64,000 nucleotides of DNA, taken from contig CALIUY010000012.1 in assembly GCA_938048455.1 (NCBI GenBank), positions 1-64,000 of the forward strand. The letters are read 5' to 3'. Positions 17,933 through 26,681 of this stretch are shown one piece after another; position 1 is the stretch's first letter; each line of letters begins with the position of its first letter. The notes under the pieces were generated by a model that searched no databases, was not told the DNA's origin, and worked only from the letters and a program-made list of their open reading frames with translations. The DNA comes from an uncultured Desulfobacterales bacterium (lineage in GTDB: Bacteria > Desulfobacterota > Desulfobacteria > Desulfobacterales > SpSt-501). A program made the translations under genes and the position numbers.

Positions 17933-19606
17933 ATGGCCAAACGCAGCGACCTCATGATCCGCGGTCCCGAGCGGGCTCCGCACCGCGCGCTTCTCCGCGC
18001 CGAAGGGTTTACGGACTGGGAAATGGAACGGCCGGTCATCGGCATCGCCAATTCCTTCAACGAAATCATTCCCGGGCACATGCACCTCGACAAGGTGGTG
18101 GAGGCGGTCAAGGCCGGCGTTTACGCCGCCGGCGGAACCCCGGTCGTCTTCAACACGATCGGGGTCTGCGACGGGATCGCCATGAACCACATCGGGATGA
18201 AGTACTCGCTTCCCAGCCGGGAGCTCATCGCCGATTCGCTCGAGATCATGGCCATGGCCCATCCCTTCGACGGGCTCGTGCTCGTCGCTTCCTGCGACAA
18301 GATCATCCCCGGGATGCTGATCGCCGCGGCCCGGCTGAACCTGCCCTCCATCTTCCTGCCGGGGGGGCCGATGCTGCCGGGGCGCCACGGGGGCCGCGAG
18401 GTCGGGGTGGACAAGGTCTTCGAGGCCGTGGGCCGGGTCAAGGCCGGCACCCTGAGCGAGGGCGAACTGCGCGAGCTCGAGTGCGCCGCCTGTCCCGGCG
18501 CCGGCTCCTGCGCGGGCATGTTCACCGCAAACACCATGTGCAACCTCGCCGAGGCCCTGGGCATGGTGCTTCCCTACGGCGGCAGCGCACCCGCGGTTTA
18601 CGCCGAGCGGCTGTGGATCGCGAAGGAAACCGGACAGGCGATCGTGCGTCTGGTCAAGCGGAACCTGCGGGCGCGGGACATCCTGACGCGGGAGGCCTTC
18701 GAGAACGCCATCGTCTGCGACATGGCGCTCGGGGGGTCGACGAACAGCGCCCTCCACCTGCCGGCGATCGCTTACTATGCCGGAGTGGAGCTCACGCTCT
18801 CCGATTTCGGGCGCTTCACGGAGACGACCCCGCACCTGACCACGCTGGCCCCCGCCGGACCGCATCACGTCGTCGATCTTTTCCACGCGGGCGGCATCCC
18901 GGCGATTCTGGCCGAGCTGCGCCGCGCCGGGCTCATCCACGAGAAAGCCCTGACCGTGACCGGCCTTCCGGTCGGCAAAATGCTGCGCACGATCCGCGCC
19001 GGCATCCGCGACACCGCGGTGATCCGCCCCTGCCGGCACCCCGTGCACGCCACCGGCGGCCTGGCCGTTCTGCACGGCAACCTCGCCCCCGAGGGGGCGA
19101 TCGTCAAGCAGGCCGCCGTGTCCGAGGAGATGCTCGACCACACCGGGCCGGCCCGGATCTTCGATTCCGAGGAGGAGGCCTTCCGGGCGATTACGGGCGG
19201 CCGCATCCGCAAGGGGGATGTCGTCGTCGTGCGCTACGAGGGGCCGCGGGGCGGGCCCGGGATGCAGGAGATGCTCTCCCCGACTGCGGCGCTCGCCGGG
19301 ATGGGGCTCGACAAGGAGGTGGCGCTCATCACCGACGGGCGCTTCTCCGGGGCGAGCCGGGGGGCCGCCGTAGGGCACATTTCCCCCGAGGCCGCGGCGC
19401 GCGGGCCGATCGCGGCCCTGAAGGAGGGCGACCTCGTGCATATCGACATTCCGCGAAGGCGCCTGCAGGTGAAGCTGAGTGCACGGGAGATCCGCCGCCG
19501 GCTGGCGGCTCTGCCGCCCTTCGAGCCGAAGGTCCGCACCGGCTATCTCGCCCGCTACGCGCAGCTGGTCTCGAGTGCGGCGCAGGGGGCCGTCTTCCCG
19601 CGTTAG
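17933..19606 (+). CDS. ilvD: Dihydroxy-acid dehydratase IlvD
   Basis: 557 residues. The iron-sulfur enzyme of valine, leucine and isoleucine synthesis, converting 2,3-dihydroxy-acids to 2-oxo-acids. Motifs: [18 protein letters not shown] near 35, [18 protein letters not shown] near 120 (cluster Cys), [20 protein letters not shown] near 184 (cluster Cys), [16 protein letters not shown] near 262 and the C-terminal [23 protein letters not shown] with active-site Ser. Full length. A good ribosome site GGAGGAAAGG precedes the ATG. Other ilv genes are absent from this window. It overlaps the convergent downstream gene by 4 bp. Confidence 0.96.
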   Translation: MAKRSDLMIRGPERAPHRALLRAEGFTDWEMERPVIGIANSFNEIIPGHMHLDKVVEAVKAGVYAAGGTPVVFNTIGVCDGIAMNHIGMKYSLPSRELIADSLEIMAMAHPFDGLVLVASCDKIIPGMLIAAARLNLPSIFLPGGPMLPGRHGGREVGVDKVFEAVGRVKAGTLSEGELRELECAACPGAGSCAGMFTANTMCNLAEALGMVLPYGGSAPAVYAERLWIAKETGQAIVRLVKRNLRARDILTREAFENAIVCDMALGGSTNSALHLPAIAYYAGVELTLSDFGRFTETTPHLTTLAPAGPHHVVDLFHAGGIPAILAELRRAGLIHEKALTVTGLPVGKMLRTIRAGIRDTAVIRPCRHPVHATGGLAVLHGNLAPEGAIVKQAAVSEEMLDHTGPARIFDSEEEAFRAITGGRIRKGDVVVVRYEGPRGGPGMQEMLSPTAALAGMGLDKEVALITDGRFSGASRGAAVGHISPEAAARGPIAALKEGDLVHIDIPRRRLQVKLSAREIRRRLAALPPFEPKVRTGYLARYAQLVSSAAQGAVFPR

Positions 19607-20373
19607 AAGCGCTCGTCTTCGTCCGCGAAGGGCGATTGCAGGCGGCGCAGCGGGGTCGGCTGGGTCCAGCGGTTGAGCGCTCCTTCGTAGAACCACTTGT
19701 CGGGGAACCCGCGGCGGGTGGTGAAGACCGGGCGCTCCGCCCAGCGGATCAAATCCTCGTAGGCGTCCCGCAGCTTGCGGAAGAGGGCCGAATCCCCTCC
19801 CTGGTCCGGATGAACTTCCTTTGCCCGCCGGCGGAAGGCCCGCTTGATGATCTGCTGCAAGTTCGGGGAGTGCAGGTCGCGGGAGCGCAGCTTGAGAAAG
19901 GTGAGCGAACGGGCCATGCGGGACGGCTCGCGCACCTCAAGCGGCCGCACGCAGTGGATGTCCCCGGCGATGGGCCGAGCCTTGGAAAGAACGAGGCGGG
20001 TGGCGAGGTAGCGTTTTTTCGTGCGTCGCACCTCGTCCCACCAGGCGTTTCCGAGATCGTTGAACATGCGGCAGAAATCGTCGACCGGCTTCTTGCCTCG
20101 ACTCCGGGGGTAGATGAAGCTCAGCAGATCCCGCGAGTCGTAGGGCAGCATGTCGAGCATGATGAGGGCGTCGGTGAAGTAGAAGGTGGCGTAGCGGATC
20201 TGGAGCGTCTGCAGCAGGCCGGTGCGCATGTTGAGGTTGTTGCGCAGCTTCTGGCGGCATTCGATCGAGCAGTAACGCCGACGTTTCATGTTCTCGGTCG
20301 TGCCGCACGAGAGGCAGCGGCGGATGCCGCCGTTTCCGGTGGTGAAAGGAACGGGGGGGATCAAGACATTCAT
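19603..20373 (-). CDS. Zinc-finger and J-domain protein
   Basis: 256 residues. The N-terminus has a treble-clef-like cluster [20 protein letters not shown] (residues 20-39). The middle is a charged helical region of unknown fold, and the C-terminus has a J-like segment [19 protein letters not shown] with the HPD tripeptide that stimulates DnaK ATPase. It could be a specialised DnaK co-chaperone that selects clients through its zinc module. No chaperone gene is adjacent. The gene is monocistronic and convergent with ilvD. Family name unknown to me. Confidence 0.72.
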   Translation of the reverse strand: MNVLIPPVPFTTGNGGIRRCLSCGTTENMKRRRYCSIECRQKLRNNLNMRTGLLQTLQIRYATFYFTDALIMLDMLPYDSRDLLSFIYPRSRGKKPVDDFCRMFNDLGNAWWDEVRRTKKRYLATRLVLSKARPIAGDIHCVRPLEVREPSRMARSLTFLKLRSRDLHSPNLQQIIKRAFRRRAKEVHPDQGGDSALFRKLRDAYEDLIRWAERPVFTTRRGFPDKWFYEGALNRWTQPTPLRRLQSPFADEDERF

Positions 20374-20551
20374 GGGGCTTCGCCTTCCGAATCGAACAGA
20401 TCACCCTACCACGGGCTTTCCTCTTCCGTCAAAGCGGCCCCCCGGGCCGCACGCCCCCTCGCGGGTCCGCGGACGGAGGGCGATTGACAGGGCTCGAGCG
20501 ATATAGCAACATGACGCATCGCGGGCGGAGATCCGCGCCCCGGGGGCGACG

Positions 20552-20947
20552 ATGGAGCGAAGCGAGTTTAAGAACATCCGCAAGGCGCTGGAGATGACGC
20601 AGAAAGAGATCGCGCAGGTTCTCGCCGTCTCGCTCAAGGCCGTCCACAGCTACGAGCAGGGCTGGCGGACGGTTCCACCGGCCGTGGAGCGCCAGCTCTA
20701 TCTTCTGCTCGGCCGCAAGGCCGGGGCTCGAAACGGCCCGGATTGCTGGGAAACGAAGGGCTGCCCGCCTGAAACGCGCCGCCTTTGCCCCGCCGGCCGC
20801 TGGAACAGCGGCGACCTTTGCTGGGCGATCACCGGGACCCTTTGCGAGGGCGAAGACCGCGGAAGCTGGCGCGAAAAGATGGCCTCCTGCCGCGCCTGCC
20901 CGGTGTTCACCGCCCGGGTGCCCCTTTCCTCCCTCGGTCTTCCATGA
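20552..20947 (+). CDS. HTH (XRE-type) regulator with C-terminal cysteine-rich domain
   Basis: 131 residues. The N-terminal helix-turn-helix spans about 5-50 (IRKALEMTQKEIAQVLAVSLKAVHSYEQGWR). The C-terminal domain contains CWETKGCP, CPAGRWN, LCWAITGTLCEG and MASCRACPVF, a two-CW-type cysteine cluster probably binding iron-sulfur or zinc. Such proteins recur in Desulfobacterota and look like redox- or metal-responsive regulators; that role is inferred. The stop overlaps metX by ATGA, suggesting control of or co-expression with methionine synthesis. Confidence 0.75.
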   Translation: MERSEFKNIRKALEMTQKEIAQVLAVSLKAVHSYEQGWRTVPPAVERQLYLLLGRKAGARNGPDCWETKGCPPETRRLCPAGRWNSGDLCWAITGTLCEGEDRGSWREKMASCRACPVFTARVPLSSLGLP

Positions 20948-22131
20948 GCGAATACATCGAGCACGATCGCAACGGCGCCTCGGTCGGCATCGTTCGCAAA
21001 GAGTTCTTCACCTTCGCCCAGCCCCCGGAGAGCCTGCAACTCGAGAGCGGGGCGCGGCTCGGCCCCGTCACCCTCGCCTACGAAACCTGCGGCCGGCTCT
21101 CTCCGGCCAAGGACAACGCCGTGCTTGTGCTGCATGCGCTTTCGGGGGACTCGCATGTCGCCGGCGTGTACACCCCCGAGGACGAAAAGCCCGGCTGGTG
21201 GGATTTCATGGTGGGGCCCGGCAAAGGGATCGACACGGAGCGCTATTTCGTCGTCTGCTCGAACGTGGTCGGCGGCTGCGCGGGCTCGACCGGTCCGGGC
21301 TCTCGCCGTCCGGATACGGGTCGGCCCTACGGCCTGGATTTTCCGGTGGTCACCATCGGCGACATGGTGGCGGCGCAGAAGGCGCTGATCGATCACCTCG
21401 GGATCCGCCGGCTGCTCTGCGTGGTGGGCGGCTCGATCGGCGGCATGCAGGTCCTCGAATGGACCGTGCGCTACCCGGAGTGCGTCGCCTCGGCCATCGC
21501 GCTGGCCACGACCATGAGGCACTCGGCGCTCGCCATCGCTTTCAACGAGGTCGCCCGCCAGGCGATCATGGCCGATCCCCACTGGAACCACGGCGATTAT
21601 TACGACGGACCGAAACCCGCCACCGGGCTCGCCGTGGCGCGCATGATCGGGCACATCACCTACCTCTCCGACGAGGCCATGCGCCTGAAATTCGGGCGCC
21701 GGCTGCAGGACAAGAGCGATTTTTCCTTCAACTTCGACGCCGATTTTCAGGTCGAGAGCTACCTGCGCTACCAGGGACGCAAGTTCGTCGACCGCTTCGA
21801 CGCGAATTCCTTTCTCTACATCACCAAGGCCGCGGATTACTACGATCTCATCCTGCAGCACGGCGCAGGATCGGCCGTGCGTGCTCTGGCCAAGGCCCGC
21901 GCCCGGTTCCTCGTGATTTCCTTCACCTCGGACTGGCTCTACCCGACCTACCAGTCCCGGGAAATCGTCAAGGCGCTCAAGAAGAACGGGCGGGACGTCA
22001 GCTTCTGCGAAATCGAGGCCGACTGGGGGCATGACGCGTTTCTCTTGCCTAACCCACGGCTTTCGGCGCTGATCCACGGCTTTCTGGAAAGGGTCCAGCG
22101 TGAAGTCCAAACCTCACCGCATGCGCTATGA
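20944..22131 (+). CDS. metX: Homoserine O-acetyltransferase MetX
   Basis: 395 residues from MSEYIEHDRNGASVGIV. Alpha/beta-hydrolase with LVLHALSGDSHVAG near 62, NVVGGCAGSTGPGS near 102, nucleophile Ser in VVGGSIGGMQVLEW near 160, DRFDANSFLYITKA near 285 and the acid/base pair in FTSDWLYP and EIEADWGHDAFLL. These are MetX features; the enzyme makes O-acetyl- (or O-succinyl-) homoserine for methionine synthesis. The acyl donor cannot be decided safely from sequence. It overlaps the upstream regulator by 4 bp and metW by 32 bp. Confidence 0.94.
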   Translation: MSEYIEHDRNGASVGIVRKEFFTFAQPPESLQLESGARLGPVTLAYETCGRLSPAKDNAVLVLHALSGDSHVAGVYTPEDEKPGWWDFMVGPGKGIDTERYFVVCSNVVGGCAGSTGPGSRRPDTGRPYGLDFPVVTIGDMVAAQKALIDHLGIRRLLCVVGGSIGGMQVLEWTVRYPECVASAIALATTMRHSALAIAFNEVARQAIMADPHWNHGDYYDGPKPATGLAVARMIGHITYLSDEAMRLKFGRRLQDKSDFSFNFDADFQVESYLRYQGRKFVDRFDANSFLYITKAADYYDLILQHGAGSAVRALAKARARFLVISFTSDWLYPTYQSREIVKALKKNGRDVSFCEIEADWGHDAFLLPNPRLSALIHGFLERVQREVQTSPHAL

Positions 22132-22717
22132 TCTGCAGATCATCGCCTCGTGGATCGAGCCGGGATCCCACGTCATGGATCTCGGCTGCGGCGAGGGCGA
22201 GCTGTTGAGCTATCTGATCGCCCGCAAGGGGGTGCGCGGCGAGGGGATCGAGAAAAACGAGCAAAAGGTCGCCCACTGCATCGAAAAGGGGCTTTCCGTC
22301 TTGCAGGGCGACATGAACGAGGAGGTACTCGACTACCCCGAGAACCGCTTCGATTACGTGATCCTCAGCCAGACCCTGCAACAGGTCTACGAACCCGACG
22401 CCCTCATCCGCGCCATGCTGCGCATCGGGCGCCGGGGCATCGTGAGCTTCCCCAACTTCAGCCACTGGGGCATCCGGTTGCAGGTCTTCTTCACCGGCTA
22501 CGCCCCGGTCTCCCGCCAGCTCCCCTACCAGTGGTACGACACCCCGAACATTCGCGTGATCACGCTTAAAGACTTCCGGCGCTTCATCCGACAGATCGGG
22601 CTGCGGGTCCTCCAGGAAGCCGCGATCGACACGCATTCCGAGGACCGCTACGGCCGAATCGTGCGCTTTCTGCCCAACCTGCGGGCGACCTACGGCATTT
22701 TCATGATCGGAAAATAA
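22100..22717 (+). CDS. metW: Methionine biosynthesis protein MetW (methyltransferase fold)
   Basis: 205 residues with a SAM-methyltransferase fold: VMDLGCGEGELLSYL near 25, GIEKNEQKVAHCI near 48, and the MetW-specific ILSQTLQQVYEPDALIRAMLRIGRRGIVSFPNFSHW near 87-122. MetW forms a complex with MetX and is needed for full acetyltransferase function in several bacteria. The GTG at 22100 has a strong GGAAAGGG ribosome site; an ATG at 22121 giving MRYDLQIIA is the usual family start and is the alternative. Confidence 0.93.
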   Translation: MKSKPHRMRYDLQIIASWIEPGSHVMDLGCGEGELLSYLIARKGVRGEGIEKNEQKVAHCIEKGLSVLQGDMNEEVLDYPENRFDYVILSQTLQQVYEPDALIRAMLRIGRRGIVSFPNFSHWGIRLQVFFTGYAPVSRQLPYQWYDTPNIRVITLKDFRRFIRQIGLRVLQEAAIDTHSEDRYGRIVRFLPNLRATYGIFMIGK

Positions 22718-22767
22718 CCTCGCCCGGGGCCGCCCCTGGGGCGCCGCGAAGGAAAGGAAGGCCGCGG

Positions 22768-23205
22768 ATGAAAATCGTCTCCATCGCCGTCAGCCGCAAG
22801 AAAGGGACCCCCAAGACGCCGGTTGTCGAGGCGGTTCTCCGCCCCGAGCAGGGCCTCGAGGGGGACGCCCACGCCGGCCCCGGACACCGGCAGGTCAGCC
22901 TGCTCTCCTCCGAGAGCATCGAGGGCGCGCGCAGCCGGGGGCTCGAGGTCTCCTTCGGCGATTTCGCCGAGAACATCGCCACCGTGGGGATCGACTGGAA
23001 AACCGTTCCCGTCGGAACCCGCGTGCGTTTGGGCCCCGAGGCCATCCTCGAGATCACCCAGATCGGCAAAGAGTGCCACACCCGCTGCGCGATTTTCTAC
23101 AAGGCGGGCGACTGCATCATGCCCCGCGAGGGGGTCTTCGCCCGCGTCCTCCGCGGCGGGACCGTGCGCGTCGGCGACGAGGTCCGCATCGGTTCGGAGG
23201 GCTAA
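22768..23205 (+). CDS. MOSC-domain protein
   Basis: 145 residues: GLEGDAHAGPGHRQVSLLSSESI near residues 30-52, FGDFAENIATVGID near 68, LEITQIGKECHTRCAIF near 95 with the conserved cysteine, and PREGVFARVLRGGTVRVGD near 117. This is a stand-alone MOSC domain as found in molybdenum-cofactor-dependent sulfur transfer. No molybdenum cofactor gene is adjacent, so the partner is unknown. The ribosome site AAGGAAGG precedes the ATG. Confidence 0.87.
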   Translation: MKIVSIAVSRKKGTPKTPVVEAVLRPEQGLEGDAHAGPGHRQVSLLSSESIEGARSRGLEVSFGDFAENIATVGIDWKTVPVGTRVRLGPEAILEITQIGKECHTRCAIFYKAGDCIMPREGVFARVLRGGTVRVGDEVRIGSEG

Positions 23206-23230
23206 AGTCCAACCGGGGCGATACCGATAA
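23203..23230 (+). promoter_or_regulatory. Sigma-28 (FliA)-like promoter for motAB
   Basis: TAAAGTCC (23203-23210) and ACCGATAA (23223-23230) are separated by 12 bp. The enterobacterial sigma-28 consensus is TAAAGTTT-N11-GCCGATAA, so both halves match closely and the spacing is one longer. It overlaps the MOSC gene stop and lies about 83 bp before motA, exactly where a flagellar late promoter is expected. Confidence 0.6.
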
Positions 23231-23312
23231 TGAGAATGCAAGAGCCGTTGGGATCCGAATTCCACGCCCGGGTCGCCGGGGGGGGACTGTCGCAGCCGGC
23301 GAGAGGTCTCGC

Positions 23313-24167
23313 GTGTTCGTCATCATCGGTTTCGCCGTTGTCCTGCTGTCCGTGCTGGGGGGGTTCGCCGAAGCGGGCGGCCCCTTCATGGTGCTCGTGC
23401 AACCGGCTGAATTCATTATCATCGCCGGCGCCGGACTCGGGGCTCTGCTCGCTTCCGCGCCCAAGAACATCCTGCAGAAGATCTTCGCCAAGACGCTCGC
23501 CGCCCTGAAGGGCAAGACGGTCACCAAGTCGACCTATCTCTCCGTGCTCAAGCTCCTCTATGAGCTCCTCTACATGGCCCAGAAAGAGGGCCTGATCGCC
23601 CTCGAGAAGCACATCGAGTCACCCGCCGAGAGCGCGATCTTTTCCAAGTACCCCGACATCCTGGGGCATGAGGAACTGATCGCCTTCATGACCGACACCT
23701 TCCGCATGGTCATCATCGGCGGAATCGCCTCCCACGACCTCGAAGCCCTGATGGAGAGCGACATCGACACCCAGCACAACGAGGTGAAAAAGCCGAGCCA
23801 GGTGCTCTCCAAGATCGGCGACACCATGCCGGGACTGGGCATCGTGGCCGCGGTCCTGGGCATCGTCATCACCATGCAGGCGATCGACGGCCCGGCCGGG
23901 GAGATCGGCAAGAAGGTCGCCGCCGCCCTCGTGGGGACCTTCCTGGGGATTCTCCTCTGCTACGGCTTCATCCAACCGCTGGCCTCCAACCTGGACATTT
24001 CCGGGGAGAAGGAGATCCAGGTCTTCGAGGTGGTCAAGAACGCGATTTCCGCGTTCGCTCGGGGTTTCAGTCCGCTGGTCTGCGTCGAGTTCGCCCGTCG
24101 CAGCATCCCCAGCGAATCGCGGCCGGAGTTCGCGGAGATGGAAGCCCACGTGAAGGAGAAGAGTTGA
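23313..24167 (+). CDS. motA: Flagellar motor stator protein MotA
   Basis: 284 residues from a GTG with GAGAGG upstream. Begins VFVIIGFAVVLLSVLGGFAEAGGPF, followed by the typical second helix (PAEFIIIAGAGLGALLAS), a large cytoplasmic loop and two C-terminal helices (LGIVAAVLGIVITMQAIDGP and ALVGTFLGILLCYGFIQPLA). It forms the proton-driven stator with MotB and applies torque to FliG. Family length is usual. The open frame continues upstream, but this start matches family N-termini. TTGA overlap with motB. Confidence 0.94.
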   Translation: MFVIIGFAVVLLSVLGGFAEAGGPFMVLVQPAEFIIIAGAGLGALLASAPKNILQKIFAKTLAALKGKTVTKSTYLSVLKLLYELLYMAQKEGLIALEKHIESPAESAIFSKYPDILGHEELIAFMTDTFRMVIIGGIASHDLEALMESDIDTQHNEVKKPSQVLSKIGDTMPGLGIVAAVLGIVITMQAIDGPAGEIGKKVAAALVGTFLGILLCYGFIQPLASNLDISGEKEIQVFEVVKNAISAFARGFSPLVCVEFARRSIPSESRPEFAEMEAHVKEKS

Positions 24168-25030
24168 GCGAAAGCGACAAGATCGTCATCCGCAAGGTGA
24201 AAAAGCGCGGGGGTCACGAGGGCCATCACGGCGGGGCCTGGAAGGTGGCCTACGCCGATTTCGTGACCGCGATGATGGCTCTCTTCATCGTGCTGTGGAT
24301 CATCGCCCACAACGCGACCATCCGCGAGTCGGTGGCGCTCTATTTCCGCGACCCCGGAGCGGTCCACAAGACGGCCGCGGGCGTGATGAACGGGGTGAAC
24401 GGGATCCGGCCCTTTACCGACTCGAAGATTCAGGTGCCCCCGATCCAGTCCGATTCGGCCGACGAGGAAAAGAAGCGCGAGGCCGAAGCGCTGCGCGAAG
24501 AGGGCGAGCGGCTCAAGGAGGCGATCGCCGCGCTCCCCGATCTTGCCCGCTTCAAGGACCAGATCCAGATCACCTTGACCAAAGAGGGGCTGCGGATCGA
24601 GCTGATCGAGCAGTCCGAGGGCCTTTTCTTCGACATCGGCAGCGCCCGCCTCAAGCCCGATGCCGTCAGTCTCCTGCGCCTGATCGCCTCGCGGATCGGT
24701 CAGGTGCCCAACGAAGTGGTCATCGAGGGGCACACCGACAGCCGCCCCTATGCCGGCACGGGCTACAACAACTGGGATTTGAGCACCGACCGCGCCAACG
24801 CCGCGCGCCGCGTGCTCGAGGACGGGGGGGTGCGCGACCGGCAGATCACGAGCGTGAACGGCTACGCCGACCGCCGCCTGAAAAACCCCGCCCGCCCCTT
24901 CGATTTCTCGAACCGCCGCGTGACCATCCTGGTCGCCTTCCATGCCTCCGGCCGGGAGGAGCCCCACGCCGCCGCAGGCTCTCCCGAGCGACCGCGGCGC
25001 GGCCACGAAAAGCCGTTGGGCAAAAGCTGA
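24164..25030 (+). CDS. motB: Flagellar motor stator protein MotB
   Basis: 288 residues starting at a TTG that overlaps the motA stop. A short basic tail (KKRGGHEGHHGGAWK) leads into the single membrane helix with the proton-carrying aspartate at residue 32 (YADFVTAMMALF), then a plug/linker and an OmpA-like peptidoglycan-binding domain near 145-270 (GLFFDIGSARL, IEGHTDSRPYAGTGYNNWDLSTDRA, NRRVTILV). The unusual TTG start fits coupling. MotAB here stand apart from other flagellar genes. Confidence 0.94.
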   Translation: MSESDKIVIRKVKKRGGHEGHHGGAWKVAYADFVTAMMALFIVLWIIAHNATIRESVALYFRDPGAVHKTAAGVMNGVNGIRPFTDSKIQVPPIQSDSADEEKKREAEALREEGERLKEAIAALPDLARFKDQIQITLTKEGLRIELIEQSEGLFFDIGSARLKPDAVSLLRLIASRIGQVPNEVVIEGHTDSRPYAGTGYNNWDLSTDRANAARRVLEDGGVRDRQITSVNGYADRRLKNPARPFDFSNRRVTILVAFHASGREEPHAAAGSPERPRRGHEKPLGKS

Positions 25031-25242
25031 TCTCCCGGCCCTGACGTCTCCGGCTTTCTCCGGAGAGAGGATGGTCCGCGGTTGCCCTCCTGCCCCGCTC
25101 TGTGTCCGCAGGTGACGGCCCAAAACGCCGCAGCTCCTGGAAATGAACCCCCTGGCGGTCGGAGGCGGGCTCGAGGGCGCCGCCTTCTTTTCGACCTGCG
25201 CCGTCCCGCCGGCAAGCCCGCCTCGAACCCTCCGGGTTCCGC

Positions 25243-26568
25243 TCAGGTCCGCTCGGCCGGCGGCGGCTCCTCCGGCTCCCGCCGGACAAGGACCTTGTCC
25301 ACGCGATGGCCGTCCATGTCGACGACCTCGAAGCGGAAGCCCTTCCAGGCGAAGCTGTCGCCGGCGCGGGGGATGCGGTCGAGGTAGGCCATCACCATGC
25401 CGCCGAGCGTCTGGTAGAGGTTTTCCTCCTCGTAGGGCAGCTCTTCGAGATCGAGCACCTCCTTGAGCTCGTCGGCGGGGACCTTGCCGTCCATGAGATA
25501 GGAGCCGTCTTCCCGGCGGAGGATTTCCTCTTCGTCGTCTTCCTCGGGCGTTGGGATGTCGCCCACGATCGCCTCGAGCACATCGCTCGTCGTCACCAGG
25601 CCCTGGAAGCCGCCATGCTCGTCGATGACCACGGCGACATGGGTGCGCTTCTTCTTGAAGCGCTCGAGCACCGCCAGGGCCGACATGGTTTCGGGGAGGA
25701 AAAGCGCAGGCCGCAGGACGGCCCGCAGGTCGGTCGGACGACACCCCAGGTGCTGGGAGAGGAGATCCTTCGTGTTCACCATCCCGATCACGCGGTCGAT
25801 CTCGTCTTCGGCGACCGGGTAATGGGTGTGGGAGGAGGAGGTGATCTTGCGCTGGATCTCTTCGGGGGGATCGTTCACGTCAAGCCAGACGACATCCGGC
25901 CGCGGCGTCATGATCGCGCTCACGGTGCGGTCACCCAGGCGGAAGACCCGCTCGACCATTTCCTGCTCGGTCGGTTCGAAGACCCCCTCCTGGGTCCCCT
26001 GTTCGATCATGAGCTTTACCTCTTCCTCGGTGACCGAGGTCTCCGCCGAGGGCTTGATCGCAAACAGCCGCAGGACGAGGGCCGAGGTGAAACTGAGCAG
26101 GCGCACGAGCGGTGCGGCCACCCAGGCGAGCGTGCGCATCAACGGGGCGAAGGCGGCGGCCAGCCGCTCGGCGTGCTGCAGCGCGATCTGCTTGGGGACG
26201 AGTTCTCCCAGGATGAGGGTGAGAAAGGTGATCGCCAGCACGACGGCGCTCAGGCTCACGGCCGCGCCATGGGGGGCGATCCAGGAGACGCGGTTCAACT
26301 CCGGGGCGAGACGGTCGGCGATGGTCGCGCCCCCGAAGGCTCCGGCCAGGATGCCGACGAGGGTGATGCCGATCTGGATGGTCGAGAGGAACGAGCCGGG
26401 TGAGTTGGCGAGTTCGAGCGCGATGCGCGCGCGCTCGTCGCCCTCCTCGGCCCGCTGCTGGAGGCGGGTCTTGCGCGAGGAGACGATCGCGATTTCCGCC
26501 ATGGAAAACAGGCCGTTGGCAACGATCAGCGCAAGCAGGACGAAGATTTGGGTACTGAAGGATTCCAT
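25243..26568 (-). CDS. CNNM/CorC-type membrane protein with CBS domains
   Basis: 441 residues. Order: N-terminal DUF21/CNNM membrane domain with about four helices (IVANGLFSMAEIAIVSSRKTRLQQRA near 15-40, LGELVPKQIALQHAERLA near 118), two CBS domains around 205-340 (VSAIMTPRPDVVWLD, HVAVVIDEHGGFQGLVTTSDVLEAIVGD) and a C-terminal CorC_HlyC domain (DGSYLMDGKVPADEL). The family, often called hemolysin-like, mostly handles magnesium or other divalent cations; haemolysis is not implied. I start at the ATG at 26568, supported by a promoter just upstream. Confidence 0.88.
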   Translation of the reverse strand: MESFSTQIFVLLALIVANGLFSMAEIAIVSSRKTRLQQRAEEGDERARIALELANSPGSFLSTIQIGITLVGILAGAFGGATIADRLAPELNRVSWIAPHGAAVSLSAVVLAITFLTLILGELVPKQIALQHAERLAAAFAPLMRTLAWVAAPLVRLLSFTSALVLRLFAIKPSAETSVTEEEVKLMIEQGTQEGVFEPTEQEMVERVFRLGDRTVSAIMTPRPDVVWLDVNDPPEEIQRKITSSSHTHYPVAEDEIDRVIGMVNTKDLLSQHLGCRPTDLRAVLRPALFLPETMSALAVLERFKKKRTHVAVVIDEHGGFQGLVTTSDVLEAIVGDIPTPEEDDEEEILRREDGSYLMDGKVPADELKEVLDLEELPYEEENLYQTLGGMVMAYLDRIPRAGDSFAWKGFRFEVVDMDGHRVDKVLVRREPEEPPPAERT

Positions 26569-26625
26569 GCCGGGCGAAAGGGCCGATCGCGATGAAGAAC
26601 GACGCCACCGGACATCGGCTGCCGC

Positions 26626-26654
26626 ACTATAAGCGAGAGTGCCAGGCTTGACAA
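26626..26654 (-). promoter_or_regulatory. Sigma-70-type promoter for the CNNM/CBS gene
   Basis: On the minus strand TTGTCA (-35, plus coordinates 26649-26654) and TATAGT (-10, 26626-26631) are separated by exactly 17 bp. Both hexamers match consensus at five of six positions. The expected transcript starts about 50 bp before the ATG at 26568. Confidence 0.65.
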
Positions 26655-26681
26655 TGCTAATTTGGCGCGGGCCGCTGCGGC

